This document shows positions 17,210 through 27,057 of a DNA stretch of 64,000 bases, one piece after another. Position numbers and translations under genes: made by a program. The first letter of the stretch is position 1. The number at the start of each line of letters is the position of its first letter. Below the pieces are notes generated by a model. That model was not told the origin of the DNA. It did not search any database and saw only the letters and a program-made list of their open reading frames with translations. The stretch is from Caldilineaceae bacterium (GTDB lineage Bacteria > Chloroflexota > Anaerolineae > Caldilineales > Caldilineaceae). The stretch covers positions 124,001 to 188,000 of the forward strand of contig JAJDTL010000037.1 of assembly GCA_022827195.1 (NCBI GenBank). Direction: 5' to 3'.

Positions 17210-17426
17210 AGGCACAGTTCTTCCCGGTAAGGATGCGTAACAGCCGTGTGTGAAAGTCATTATTGCTCGCATCGTGTTTGCACCTCTGCATGCGCTCTCG
17301 GCACCGGTACCTGCGAAGGCAACCAGTTTTCGTGAATTGGACCGATCCGCATAAAGGAGCGCCCGCACTGTATCACGCAACGCGAACCGCGACAATACCT
17401 GGGCGCTGTCGATCTGGCAAGGTCCT

Positions 17427-19211
17427 CTATTGCAACGGGTCGGTCTTAATGTTTTCAAGGACCCTGGCCTCTTCGGACTCCACAACTTGCGCGATCTGAT
17501 CGACCAAACCGTCGAGGGGAAACTCACGCGAGTCCCGGCCGCGGCGCAGCTTCAGCTCGACGACTCCGTTCTTCAGGCCCCTCGCCCCAATCGTCAGTCG
17601 TACGGGAATGCCCAAAAGGTCGGCGTCATTGAATTTCACGCCTGCGCGTTCGTCGCGGTCATCGTAAAGCACCTCAATTCCGGCCTCCGTCAGTTCGGAA
17701 TAGACTCTGTCGGCCGCTTCGGTCACCTCTGGCGTGCGTCGTGTTGCAAGGCTGACAAGATACACTTGCTGGGGGGCAATTGTCATCGGCCAGACGATGC
17801 CGTCGTCGTCATTGCTGGTTTCGACGACACTGGCCATCAGGCGACCGGCACCGATGCCGTAACAGCCCATAACCAGAGGCGCACTCTTGCCGTCTTCGTC
17901 CAGGAAAACTGCCTCCATGGCCTCGCTGTACTTGGTGCCCAGCTTGAATATATTGCCTACTTCAACGCCGCGCACCGACCGCAGGGGAGCAGAGCAGACG
18001 GGGCATGGATGTCCATCGCCGGCTGCTACTACGTCCTGGATGAGATCAGGTTCGTAATCTCGGCCGCAGTTGACATTCTTGAGGTGCCAGCCTTCACGAT
18101 TGGCGCCGGCAACGAGGTTGGGGCTGCGGAGGACCAGATCGTCGACCACCAGCAGCACGTTTTCCGATTGGATTCCGATAGGAGAGCCATATCCCGGCTC
18201 GGCCCCTATCGCCCTGATTTCATCCGGCTGCGCGGGACGCAGCTGGCGCGCCTTGAGGGCGTTCGACAGTTTTGTTTCATTCAACTCCATGTCGCCGCGC
18301 ACGACGACGAAAACAAACTGCTCCTTTTCCTCTCCATCCTGCTCAATTGTTGCCACGAGAAACAGTGCCTTGGCGGTCCGACTCTGGGGGATTCCGAGAA
18401 AGTCCGCGAGCGCAGCAATCGTATCGACGCCGGGCGTGGCGACCTCCGCCATTGGCAAAGGATCCGCACTTGCATCGGCGCCGTCTTCCGGCTTCGTGAA
18501 AGTTGCGACCTGTCGATTGGCCTTGTAGCCGCACCCGTCACAGATCAACAGAGTGTCTTCGCCAACTTCGGTCAGAGCCATGAACTCATGCGCCATGGTG
18601 CCGCCCATCATGCCGGTATCGCTTTCGACCGCAATCACGTCCAGCCCGGCGCGTCCAAAGATATTGAAGTAGGCCTGGTAGACGAGGGGATAGTAGTGGT
18701 CCAGGCTGGCGTAACTGGCGTGGAAGGAGTAGCCGTCCTTCATCGTGAACTCGCGCACGCGAATCAGGCCGCCGCGCGGCCTCGGTTCGTCGCGAAACTT
18801 AGTCTGAACCTGGTACAGCATGACCGGCAGCTGCCGGTAGCTGCTGATCACGCCGGCTGCCAATTCGGTGATCACCTCTTCGTGCGTCATTCCCAGGACA
18901 AGCTCGCGACCGCCCCGATCGGTTAGTCGAGCCAAGTCATCACCGATCTCATACCAGCGGCCGGTGCGCTTCCACAAGTCGGCGGGCTGCACGACGGGCA
19001 TCACGATCTCCTGCCCACCGATAGCATCCATCTCTTCCCGCAAAATCGCTTCGATCTTTTTCTTGGCGCGCAGGCCCAGGGGCAGGTACTCAAAGATGCC
19101 GGCCGCGACCTGACGCACTAGCCCCGCCCGCAGCATCAGTTGGTGGCTGCGCACGTCGGCGTCGGCGGGAGCCTCCCGCAGCGTTTGGAAAAAAAGTTTT
19201 GACATCCGCAT
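17427..19211 (-). CDS. proS: Prolyl-tRNA synthetase
   Basis: 594 residues, the length of the bacterial-type enzyme with an editing insertion. The class II catalytic core begins with RMSKLFFQTLREAP and contains the SHQLMLRAGLVRQVAAGIFEYLPLG motif-1 region, the motif-2 loop FRDEPRPRGGLIRVREFTMKD, and GCYGIGAGRLM (motif 3). Residues about 230-400 are the INS/YbaK-type editing domain that deacylates mischarged Ala-tRNAPro (GIPQSRTAKALFLV). The C-terminal anticodon-binding domain has LYDDRDERAGVKFNDADLLGIP. ATG 19211 is used; a second ATG two codons later (MSKLFF) is equally plausible. Confidence 0.96.
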   Translation of the reverse strand: MRMSKLFFQTLREAPADADVRSHQLMLRAGLVRQVAAGIFEYLPLGLRAKKKIEAILREEMDAIGGQEIVMPVVQPADLWKRTGRWYEIGDDLARLTDRGGRELVLGMTHEEVITELAAGVISSYRQLPVMLYQVQTKFRDEPRPRGGLIRVREFTMKDGYSFHASYASLDHYYPLVYQAYFNIFGRAGLDVIAVESDTGMMGGTMAHEFMALTEVGEDTLLICDGCGYKANRQVATFTKPEDGADASADPLPMAEVATPGVDTIAALADFLGIPQSRTAKALFLVATIEQDGEEKEQFVFVVVRGDMELNETKLSNALKARQLRPAQPDEIRAIGAEPGYGSPIGIQSENVLLVVDDLVLRSPNLVAGANREGWHLKNVNCGRDYEPDLIQDVVAAGDGHPCPVCSAPLRSVRGVEVGNIFKLGTKYSEAMEAVFLDEDGKSAPLVMGCYGIGAGRLMASVVETSNDDDGIVWPMTIAPQQVYLVSLATRRTPEVTEAADRVYSELTEAGIEVLYDDRDERAGVKFNDADLLGIPVRLTIGARGLKNGVVELKLRRGRDSREFPLDGLVDQIAQVVESEEARVLENIKTDPLQ

Positions 19212-19222
19212 AAGTGTCGGTC

Positions 19223-19251
19223 CTTATTCCGTTACTTGTAGATAATGTCAA
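19223..19251 (-). promoter_or_regulatory. Putative promoter of proS, nearly leaderless
   Basis: On the minus strand TTGACA (19246-19251), a 17-base spacer, and AATAAG (19223-19228). The -10 box is imperfect. Transcription would start only a few bases before ATG 19211, leaving no room for a Shine-Dalgarno site. Confidence 0.4.
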
Positions 19252-19354
19252 GCATTACACGGTAAAGCGATGGCGGTAGCCAGGGGCAGGGGGATGTCAA
19301 CCCGAAGATTCGCTATCGCTCCAATTGGAGTCCTCCACTCGCGGTTGCGCGCTG

Positions 19355-19837
19355 CTATTGGCGAGTGGAGGTTGCCGGGTCTGGGGAAGGATCGCGGGGG
19401 CTGGGATCTGAAGACAGGCTTGAGGTCGCTTCGAAAGAGGGAGGCCGGAGGGCCAGTTGGACGAGGATGCAACTTTCCACAACGTCCAGCCCGCGTTCCA
19501 GTGCCCATTGAACTGCTTCGGCATTCTCAGCGCCAGGCTGGAACCATATGGCCTGCGCGCCGGCTACCTCGGCCTGCTGCACAACGGCAGGCGCCTCGTG
19601 GGGTGGGACCACCATATTGACAACTGTGGGAGGCTCAGGGAGATCGAGGAGCGAGGCATAGGCGATTTCCCCCTCGATCTTCTGCTCGCGGCGGTTAACC
19701 GGATAGACTCGGTAGCCTGCTTGTTTCAGCTTCAGATAGATGCGATTGCCGTATTTGGCACGGTCGTTGCTAGCGCCAACCACGGCCCACACAGGCTCTT
19801 CGACGTACTTGCGCACCAGCGCTTCGGTCTCCTGCAT
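19355..19837 (-). CDS. CoA-binding domain protein (YccU/COG1832 type)
   Basis: 160 residues from ATG 19837; the frame is open for 43 codons upstream, but the family starts near MQETEALVRKYVEE. It is a single Rossmann-like CoA-binding domain with VWAVVGASNDRAKYGNRIYL, then the YRVYPVNRREQKIEG strand and IWFQPGAENAEAV, all typical of succinyl-CoA-synthetase-like CoA-binding domains that stand alone. The last 25 or so residues are Ser/Pro-rich and look disordered. The cellular role of this family is unclear. A good promoter lies upstream at 19916-19945. Confidence 0.85.
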   Translation of the reverse strand: MQETEALVRKYVEEPVWAVVGASNDRAKYGNRIYLKLKQAGYRVYPVNRREQKIEGEIAYASLLDLPEPPTVVNMVVPPHEAPAVVQQAEVAGAQAIWFQPGAENAEAVQWALERGLDVVESCILVQLALRPPSFEATSSLSSDPSPRDPSPDPATSTRQ

Positions 19838-19915
19838 TATCGCGCTCGCTGTGTAGAATCTTCGATAGCGCTGCCTGCGGAGGACGACCACCAAACACGT
19901 CCTGTTCCCAGAGCA

Positions 19916-19945
19916 AGTATACTTGCCTCCATTTGGACGTGTCAA
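19916..19945 (-). promoter_or_regulatory. Promoter for CoA-binding protein gene
   Basis: Minus strand: TTGACA (19940-19945), an 18-base spacer, and TATACT (19916-19921). The expected transcript start is near 19909, about 70 bases before ATG 19837. Confidence 0.6.
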
Positions 19946-20070
19946 AGTCAGCGGCTTCGAACACAACAGGATTCTTTGCGATTGACAACTATGTGCAAAA
20001 AGTCAGGCGTGTAAGTCTTGAAAGTCCGGGCGTCAGGCCGGACCTGGGAAACGACCTATAATTGACCTCA

Positions 20071-20100
20071 TTGCCAACCAGTTGCGCCCTTTGTTATAAT
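20071..20100 (+). promoter_or_regulatory. Promoter for acyl-CoA ligase gene
   Basis: TTGCCA (20071-20076), an 18-base spacer, and a perfect TATAAT (20095-20100). It lies about 107 bases before ATG 20208. Confidence 0.6.
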
Positions 20101-20207
20101 TCCAAGACATCCAAGAGTAGAGTAGCCCGCGCATCTCCATGACAAAGAACGTCCTCAAGAGTGCAACGCAGGGTTGAGGGGTTATCAGGAAAGGAGAGTA
20201 GAAAGCC

Positions 20208-21938
20208 ATGTCCTTGTATGATCAGAAACCATGGGTGGAGAAGTATGAATCGGGTGTGCCGGAGGCAATTGAATATAACGGCCAGTTGACACACGAGATG
20301 CTGGACGCTTCGGCCCAGACCTATGCAAACCAGGTATCAACACGCCTGCTGTTGTCGTACCTTCCCCTAGGTATCACCGTCCAGGCCACACAGACGTACG
20401 CGGCACTCAAGGATAGCGTCGACCGTCTTGCATTTGCATTCCGCAAGATTGGACTGCAGCAGGGCGACCGAGTTGCGATCATGCTGCCGAACATCCCCCA
20501 ACAGGTGATTTCTTTTTTCGCGACGCTCAGGGCCGGGTGCGTTGTGGTCAACACCAATCCGACCTACACGCCGCGGGAGCTGGGTCATCTTCTCGAAGAC
20601 AGCGGCGCCACGGCGATAATCGTCCTGAGTGGCTTCTATGATCGGGTAGCGCAGGTGAAGGACGGCACCGACCTTAAGCATGTCATTGTCACCGACCTTC
20701 CCGAACCGCTCGGTTTCCCCTTCAACAAGCTGGTCGAAAAGAAAGTGCGCAAAGCCGGCATGATGGTGGATGTCCCCGACGGCCCAGGCGTCTGGAGATT
20801 CGACGATCTCATCAGTACGAGCGAGCCGGACCCGCCGGCCATCGACGTTTCGCCGGACGACGTCGTACTGTTCCAGTACACTGGGGGCACGACGGGCTCG
20901 CCCAAAGCAGCAATGCTGACACATCGAAATGTGATGTCCAACGTCCAGCAGATTGAGGCGTGGTACCGGGACCTGCAGTATGGGGGCGAGAAGGTCCTGG
21001 GGGCGATTCCGTTCTTTCATGTTTACGGCATGTCGGTGGCAATGCTGTTTTCCATCTACACGGGTGCGGAGTTGATCGTGACGCCTGACCCGCGCCAGAC
21101 CGATCTGGTGCTGGAGATCCTGCAACGGGAAAAAGTGACGATGTACCCCGGCATTCCGACTATGTACACTGCGATCATCAACCATCCCAAGGTCGATGAC
21201 GCCGACCTCAGCTCGATCAGGGCGTGCCTTTCCGGCGGGATGTCGTTGCCTGGAGAAATACAACGTCGCTTCGAACAGATCACCGGTGGCAAACTGGTTG
21301 AAGGGTACGGCCTGACCGAGACCTCTCCGGTGGCTTGTGCCAATCCGATCAACGGGATGCGAAAAGAAGGCTCGATCGGTTTCCCCGTGCCCAGCACAGA
21401 GGTTGCGATTGTCGGCCTCGAGCGGAATGATGAAGGCGAATTCGAGCCTGTTCCTGCGGGTGAAGAAGGGGAACTGATCATCCGCGGTCCACAGGTGATG
21501 AAGGGCTATTGGAAACGGCCGGAAGAGACGGCTGAGGCGATCAGCGAAGAGGGATGGTTTCACACGGGCGACATTGCCCGTATGGACGAGGACGGCTGTT
21601 TCTACATTGTGGATCGGAAAAAGGACCTCATCATTGCCAGCGGTTACAACATCGTGCCGCGAGAGGTCGAAGAGGTGCTATACACGCACGAGAAGGTGCA
21701 GGAAGCCGTCGTCGTTGGCGTACCGGATGAGGTCAGGGGCGAGAACGTAAAGGCTTACATCGTGCTGAAGGCAGGCCAGTCGAGCACACCGGAAGAGATC
21801 ACTGAGTTCTGCCGTGAACAGCTTGCCCCATACAAGGTCCCGAGGCTGGTGGACTTTCGCGACGAACTTCCCAAGAGCCAGGTGGGAAAGATTCTGCGAC
21901 GGGTGCTGCTGGAAGAAGAAAAGCAGAAGCAGGCGTAG
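20208..21938 (+). CDS. fadD: Long-chain fatty-acid--CoA ligase
   Basis: 576 residues, ANL (AMP-forming) superfamily. It activates fatty acids with ATP and CoA through an acyl-adenylate. Visible blocks are the P-loop-like A3 motif YTGGTTGSPKAAMLTHRN, then IPFFHVYGM, the A5 motif EGYGLTETSPVA, HTGDIARMDEDGCFYIVDRKKDLI with the hinge Asp, and the C-terminal catalytic Lys in KSQVGKILRR. ATG 20208 follows AGGAAAGGAGAG. It is monocistronic between its own promoter and the tRNA-Leu promoter. Chain length preference is not readable. Confidence 0.92.
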   Translation: MSLYDQKPWVEKYESGVPEAIEYNGQLTHEMLDASAQTYANQVSTRLLLSYLPLGITVQATQTYAALKDSVDRLAFAFRKIGLQQGDRVAIMLPNIPQQVISFFATLRAGCVVVNTNPTYTPRELGHLLEDSGATAIIVLSGFYDRVAQVKDGTDLKHVIVTDLPEPLGFPFNKLVEKKVRKAGMMVDVPDGPGVWRFDDLISTSEPDPPAIDVSPDDVVLFQYTGGTTGSPKAAMLTHRNVMSNVQQIEAWYRDLQYGGEKVLGAIPFFHVYGMSVAMLFSIYTGAELIVTPDPRQTDLVLEILQREKVTMYPGIPTMYTAIINHPKVDDADLSSIRACLSGGMSLPGEIQRRFEQITGGKLVEGYGLTETSPVACANPINGMRKEGSIGFPVPSTEVAIVGLERNDEGEFEPVPAGEEGELIIRGPQVMKGYWKRPEETAEAISEEGWFHTGDIARMDEDGCFYIVDRKKDLIIASGYNIVPREVEEVLYTHEKVQEAVVVGVPDEVRGENVKAYIVLKAGQSSTPEEITEFCREQLAPYKVPRLVDFRDELPKSQVGKILRRVLLEEEKQKQA

Positions 21939-22000
21939 CTGGGGGCCTGCCCCGCTGGCGTGACGGGTAGCGGTGATTGAGCCGACACAGGTGGGGCGCA

Positions 22001-22021
22001 TTTGACAGAATCTCTGTCAAA
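22001..22021. promoter_or_regulatory. Perfect 9-3-9 palindrome, operator-like
   Basis: TTTGACAGA-ATC-TCTGTCAAA, a perfect 9-bp inverted repeat around a 3-base centre. It covers the -35 box and most of the spacer of the tRNA-Leu promoter. No T-run follows, so it is not a terminator for the acyl-CoA ligase gene. Binding of a dimeric repressor is inference. Confidence 0.6.
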
Positions 22022-22030
22022 TCGTATGAT
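22002..22030 (+). promoter_or_regulatory. Promoter of tRNA-Leu
   Basis: Perfect -35 TTGACA (22002-22007), a 17-base spacer, and -10 TATGAT (22025-22030). The predicted start is about five bases before the mature tRNA 5' end. Confidence 0.72.
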
Positions 22031-22041
22031 TGCAGGGGTGT

Positions 22042-22127
<86 letters not shown>

Positions 22128-22131
22128 GAGA

Positions 22132-22168
22132 CGAGATGCGTGAGAATTCCACTCACACATCTCGTTTT

Positions 22169-22169
<1 letters not shown>
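22132..22169 (+). terminator. Terminator after tRNA-Leu (convergent with eno)
   Basis: CGAGATG-c-GTGAG, a 7-base loop, then CTCAC-a-CATCTCG, followed by TTTTT (22165-22169). There is one internal mismatch. The hairpin begins five bases after the tRNA. It also lies directly behind the eno stop codon on the other strand, so it may serve both directions. Confidence 0.75.
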
Positions 22170-23674
<1,505 letters not shown>

Positions 23675-23689
23675 TCACGGGCCGGCGAA

Positions 23690-24883
23690 ATGACATTCAT
23701 CTACTTGGATCACTCGGCGACGACACCTCTGCGTCCTGAGGTTATTTCGGCGATGGAGCCCTATTACGGCTCGACCGATTTCGCGCATGGCGCGAAATAC
23801 GGCAACCCGTCGAGCATCCATCACGCAGGACGAGCGTCCTATGCCGGACTGAACGATGCCCGGCGCACGATTGCCGAAATTCTTGGCGCCGATAGCAATG
23901 AGATAGTCTTCACCGGGTGCGGAAGTGAAAGCGACAACGCTGCGCTACGAGGGATCGCGTTGGCGCGGCGAAAGAGGAGCGGCGCCAAACGCATCATCAC
24001 GACTCCAATCGAACATCATGCAGTCCTGTATACTGCCGAGGACCTTCGCGAACTGTTCGGCTTCGAGGTAACTCTGCTGCCTGCTGATGGCGACGGGCTT
24101 GTGCAGGCGGATGACTTGGCCGAGGCCATGGGTGACGGGGACGATGTTGCGCTTGTGAGCGTGATGTACGCCAACAATGAAATCGGCAGCATACAGCCTA
24201 TCAGCGAACTTGGGTCGCTGTGCCGCGAACGCAATGTGCCCTTTCACACTGATGCTGTGCAGGCGGCAGGAAAGCTACCGCTGAGCGTGAAGGATCTCAA
24301 TGTCGACGCCCTCAGCGCCAGCGCCCACAAGTTTTACGGGCCAAAGGGCGTCGGCTTCCTCTACCTTAGGCGGGGAACGCCCTTTCATCCATCCCTGACC
24401 GGCGGAAGCCATGAAGGCAGGCGGCGAGCCGGTACGGAAAATGTGCCCGGCATTGTAGGGATGGCCGCGGCCCTGGCACTGTGCGAGGCTGAACGTGATT
24501 CGGAAATGGCCCGTTTGCGCTCGCTGCGAGACCGGATAATCGGCGAGACTGTGGGGGCGATAGAGGGGATACGGTTAACCGGAAGTCCTACGTTTCGGCT
24601 GGACAATCACGCGAGCTTTGTCTTGCGCGATGTGGAGGCCGAAGCCATATTGATTGGCTTGGATTTGGCGGGCATCGCGGCCAGCAGCGGGAGTGCCTGC
24701 ACCAGTGCCCGCCAGCGGCCCAGCCACGTACTGGAGGCTATCGGCGTCCCCGCGCAGGATTTGGCCGGTGGACTGCGACTCAGTCTCGGCCGCAGCAACA
24801 CGAGTGAGCAGATCGAAGAGTTTCTGGATATCTTGCCGCGGATCGTTGACCAGCATCGTCAGGTTCCGCCGCCTGCCCTATAG
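23690..24883 (+). CDS. Cysteine desulfurase (NifS/IscS family)
   Basis: 397 residues. It is a PLP-dependent class V aminotransferase-fold enzyme that takes sulfur from cysteine for Fe-S clusters or tRNA thiolation. It starts with IYLDHSATTPLRPEV. GNPSSIHHAGR and TPIEHHAV carry cofactor-stacking residues, the PLP Lys is in SASAHKFYGPKG, and the persulfide Cys is C337 in SGSACTSARQ. No IscU or regulator gene lies beside it. The tRNA thiolase mnmA, a likely user of its sulfur, is 10 kb away. Confidence 0.92.
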   Translation: MTFIYLDHSATTPLRPEVISAMEPYYGSTDFAHGAKYGNPSSIHHAGRASYAGLNDARRTIAEILGADSNEIVFTGCGSESDNAALRGIALARRKRSGAKRIITTPIEHHAVLYTAEDLRELFGFEVTLLPADGDGLVQADDLAEAMGDGDDVALVSVMYANNEIGSIQPISELGSLCRERNVPFHTDAVQAAGKLPLSVKDLNVDALSASAHKFYGPKGVGFLYLRRGTPFHPSLTGGSHEGRRRAGTENVPGIVGMAAALALCEAERDSEMARLRSLRDRIIGETVGAIEGIRLTGSPTFRLDNHASFVLRDVEAEAILIGLDLAGIAASSGSACTSARQRPSHVLEAIGVPAQDLAGGLRLSLGRSNTSEQIEEFLDILPRIVDQHRQVPPPAL

Positions 24884-24958
24884 CGAGAGAGCTAGGCCTC
24901 AACTTTCTCGGCTCGGTCAGCTCGAGCGGAACATCGATCGCTGCAGTTTCCTCATCGT

Positions 24959-25537
24959 ATGCAAGGCATTCCTCAGGCGCAGAATCAGAAGTCGCCCCAA
25001 CCCTCTCACGACCTCGGGCTGTTCAGGCTGCTCAGCCTAGACCTGCCAGCGATCGTCAGCCTGCTTTTTGTACTCGGCGCGCTGATCCCGTCAGCACTTG
25101 TCCTGACCCTAGGCTATTTGCCGGTAGGGTTCTTCAACACAGCGTTAGGGCGCGGCGACATGGATCGACTCGTGTTCGGAGGCGGAGAGACCCTTCTGCT
25201 GGTATCTGGGGCTGGCGTTGTCATATTTCTGGCCGGACCGACATTCTTCTGGCGGGTCCACCATTTCCGCCGGATCTTGCGCTACACAACCTTGGCACCG
25301 GGGCAGATCACGCGCCTGAACGTAAACATACTCGAGTTCCGCGTTGACTATGTGTACCGGTTCCAACAGAGGGTCTTTTCAGGCCACAATTCGATTCGCC
25401 GAAATCACCGTCGAGAGCGGCGCGTCAGCCTGAGGCCGGGCCAAAGTATCACCGCGCTTGTAGACAGTTTTCAGCCGGAAGCTTCGATAGTGCTGGAACT
25501 ATATACGAATGTCGGCAACCTACCTTCAGTGCGATGA
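24959..25537 (+). CDS. Hypothetical membrane protein (possibly DUF3592-like)
   Basis: 192 residues; I do not recognise it firmly. There are two hydrophobic segments, about residues 29-55 (PAIVSLLFVLGALIPSALVL) and about 78-97 (TLLLVSGAGVVIFLAG). They flank a short loop and are followed by a basic, strand-rich domain of about 90 residues with a stretch of Arg and His. The arrangement of two helices plus a small beta domain recalls DUF3592 proteins, with low certainty. It follows the cysteine desulfurase gene by 75 bases. Its end overlaps the longest possible start of the TPR gene downstream. Confidence 0.6.
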   Translation: MQGIPQAQNQKSPQPSHDLGLFRLLSLDLPAIVSLLFVLGALIPSALVLTLGYLPVGFFNTALGRGDMDRLVFGGGETLLLVSGAGVVIFLAGPTFFWRVHHFRRILRYTTLAPGQITRLNVNILEFRVDYVYRFQQRVFSGHNSIRRNHRRERRVSLRPGQSITALVDSFQPEASIVLELYTNVGNLPSVR

Positions 25538-25661
25538 TGAGCGAAAGAGGCCGGAAGCATCTCCGGAAAGCCAACTGTTGGATGCTGCCAAACCTGCCCT
25601 TGACCGAGGCGAGATTGGCGATGCGCGTATTGCACTCCTCTTGCGCTATACTCTATGTAGC

Positions 25662-26795
25662 ATGGACCTTGACTGGACGTACAAGCCGCGCCGCCGACGT
25701 CGTAGCGGGTGTTACGTTTGGAGCGGTCTGGCAGTGCTTCTGGCCGTCTATCTGTTCATTCAACGCCCGGACTGGCTCATAAGGGAGCCGCCGCCACCGC
25801 TGACGACCCCAACTCCCAGCGCGCTTTATTGGCAGACAAAGGCGGAAGCGCACATTGCCGCCGGCAACTTCGGAGAGGCGGAATCTGCTCTTGAGCGGAT
25901 GGCAGAATTGGAGCCGGAGAATGCCTTTCCACTCGTAGCTCTGGCCGAGTTGCACTTAATGGGTCGGAGAGTCGAGCGGGCATTCGAACTCTCGCAGCAG
26001 GCGGTACGAGTCGATCCCGAGAACGTTGCCGCCCTGACCGTACACGCGCGTACGCTCGATTGGCTGGGGCGGTATGATTCTGCCAGCGAATTCGCCTTTG
26101 AGGCCCTGGAACTGGCGCCAGACAGCCCAAACGTGCTGGCAGTTTTGGGCGAGATCTACACTGACGTGGGCAATTGGGCTCTGGCGCAGGAGTATCTGGA
26201 CGAGGCCCTGGAAATCGATCCCAAAAACGTCCTGGCCAGACGCAACTACGGTTACCTTTATGAATTGCAACGTGACTTCGAAGGTGCAATCGAAGAATAC
26301 AGCAGCGCGATTGAACTGGCACCTCGACGCCCCGATCTCTACATCGAAAGGGGAAGGCAGTTCCAACACCTTGAGGACTGGGAAGCGGCGATTGGGAGTT
26401 ACGCAAAGGCCGTGGAGGTAAGCGAAAGCAGTTTCGCTTTGGATGCCCTCGGATGGGCCCTATTCCTCAGCGGCGACCACTTACAAGCGCTGCGGATTTC
26501 GCGACGTGCGGCCGAGTTAGACCCGCAGAACGGCGTTGTGCTGGCCCACCTGGCCATGGCCTACTACGCCCGCCTCAACTTCGAGAGCGCGGCAGAAACG
26601 ATGGAGAAGGCATTCACTTTTCTGGATGACGACGAAATCAACGCCCAGTTCACTCTGACATTGGGGCTATCCCACATATACAAGAAGCCACAGGAGTGCG
26701 ACCGGGCCCTCCCCTGGTTGCACAAGACGCTTGAGTTTGCGCCGGGATTGCCTGCCGCATATCACGGCCTTCGCAGGTGTGCTGCCAGTGCGTAA
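25662..26795 (+). CDS. Membrane-anchored TPR protein
   Basis: 377 residues from ATG 25662, with an Arg-rich tail (YKPRRRRRSG), one transmembrane helix at about 17-36, a Pro/Thr linker, and then about eight tetratricopeptide repeats (for example AEAHIAAGNFGEAESALERM). The frame is open to an ATG at 25509, but those extra 51 residues resemble nothing and overlap the previous gene. TATACT at 25647 would fit a promoter with an almost leaderless mRNA. TPR arrays mediate protein contacts; the partner is unknown. Confidence 0.78.
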   Translation: MDLDWTYKPRRRRRSGCYVWSGLAVLLAVYLFIQRPDWLIREPPPPLTTPTPSALYWQTKAEAHIAAGNFGEAESALERMAELEPENAFPLVALAELHLMGRRVERAFELSQQAVRVDPENVAALTVHARTLDWLGRYDSASEFAFEALELAPDSPNVLAVLGEIYTDVGNWALAQEYLDEALEIDPKNVLARRNYGYLYELQRDFEGAIEEYSSAIELAPRRPDLYIERGRQFQHLEDWEAAIGSYAKAVEVSESSFALDALGWALFLSGDHLQALRISRRAAELDPQNGVVLAHLAMAYYARLNFESAAETMEKAFTFLDDDEINAQFTLTLGLSHIYKKPQECDRALPWLHKTLEFAPGLPAAYHGLRRCAASA

Positions 26796-27057
26796 GACAT
26801 ACGACTTGCTTCTGGTTTCGCGGCGAGGAGATCTGCTGTTGCGAGTTGGACTTTGAGAGACATTCTATAAATCGCCACTGTCATCTGAAATGTCTTACAA
26901 CCGCGCCCGCCTGAAGTCCTCTCTGCCCCGCCCCACGATTGCTGCACCAACACGCGACAGCGACAAGCGCCCTCCTGAAGCCCCACAAAAGGCGGTATCG
27001 CCCTCGCGCCCGCCTCAACCAGCGGAGCGGGGCGCCTTGATCCGGGAGAGAGTTGCG

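Larger units (their letters stand above)
17031..17426. other. Intergenic region between GNAT gene and proS
   Basis: 396 bases with no supported coding region. It contains two hairpins that read as minus-strand terminators downstream of proS (17141-17178, and the weaker 17195-17209). The roughly 220 bases between the proS stop and these hairpins would be transcribed as an unusually long 3' untranslated region or a separate small RNA. Confidence 0.5.
19838..20207. other. Divergent promoter region
   Basis: 370 bases between the CoA-binding protein gene (minus) and the acyl-CoA ligase gene (plus). It holds a promoter-like pair for each direction (19916-19945 minus, 20071-20100 plus) and no coding region that I can support. 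Confidence 0.5.

Noticed and set aside
17430..18926. 498-codon open frame on the + strand opposite proS
   Set aside because: It is antisense to a clear prolyl-tRNA synthetase with all motifs. The translation has no domain pattern, and long antisense frames are expected at this GC content.
19212..19300. T-box leader before proS
   Set aside because: The upstream sequence is too short before the predicted promoter, and no T-box consensus or antiterminator fold was seen.
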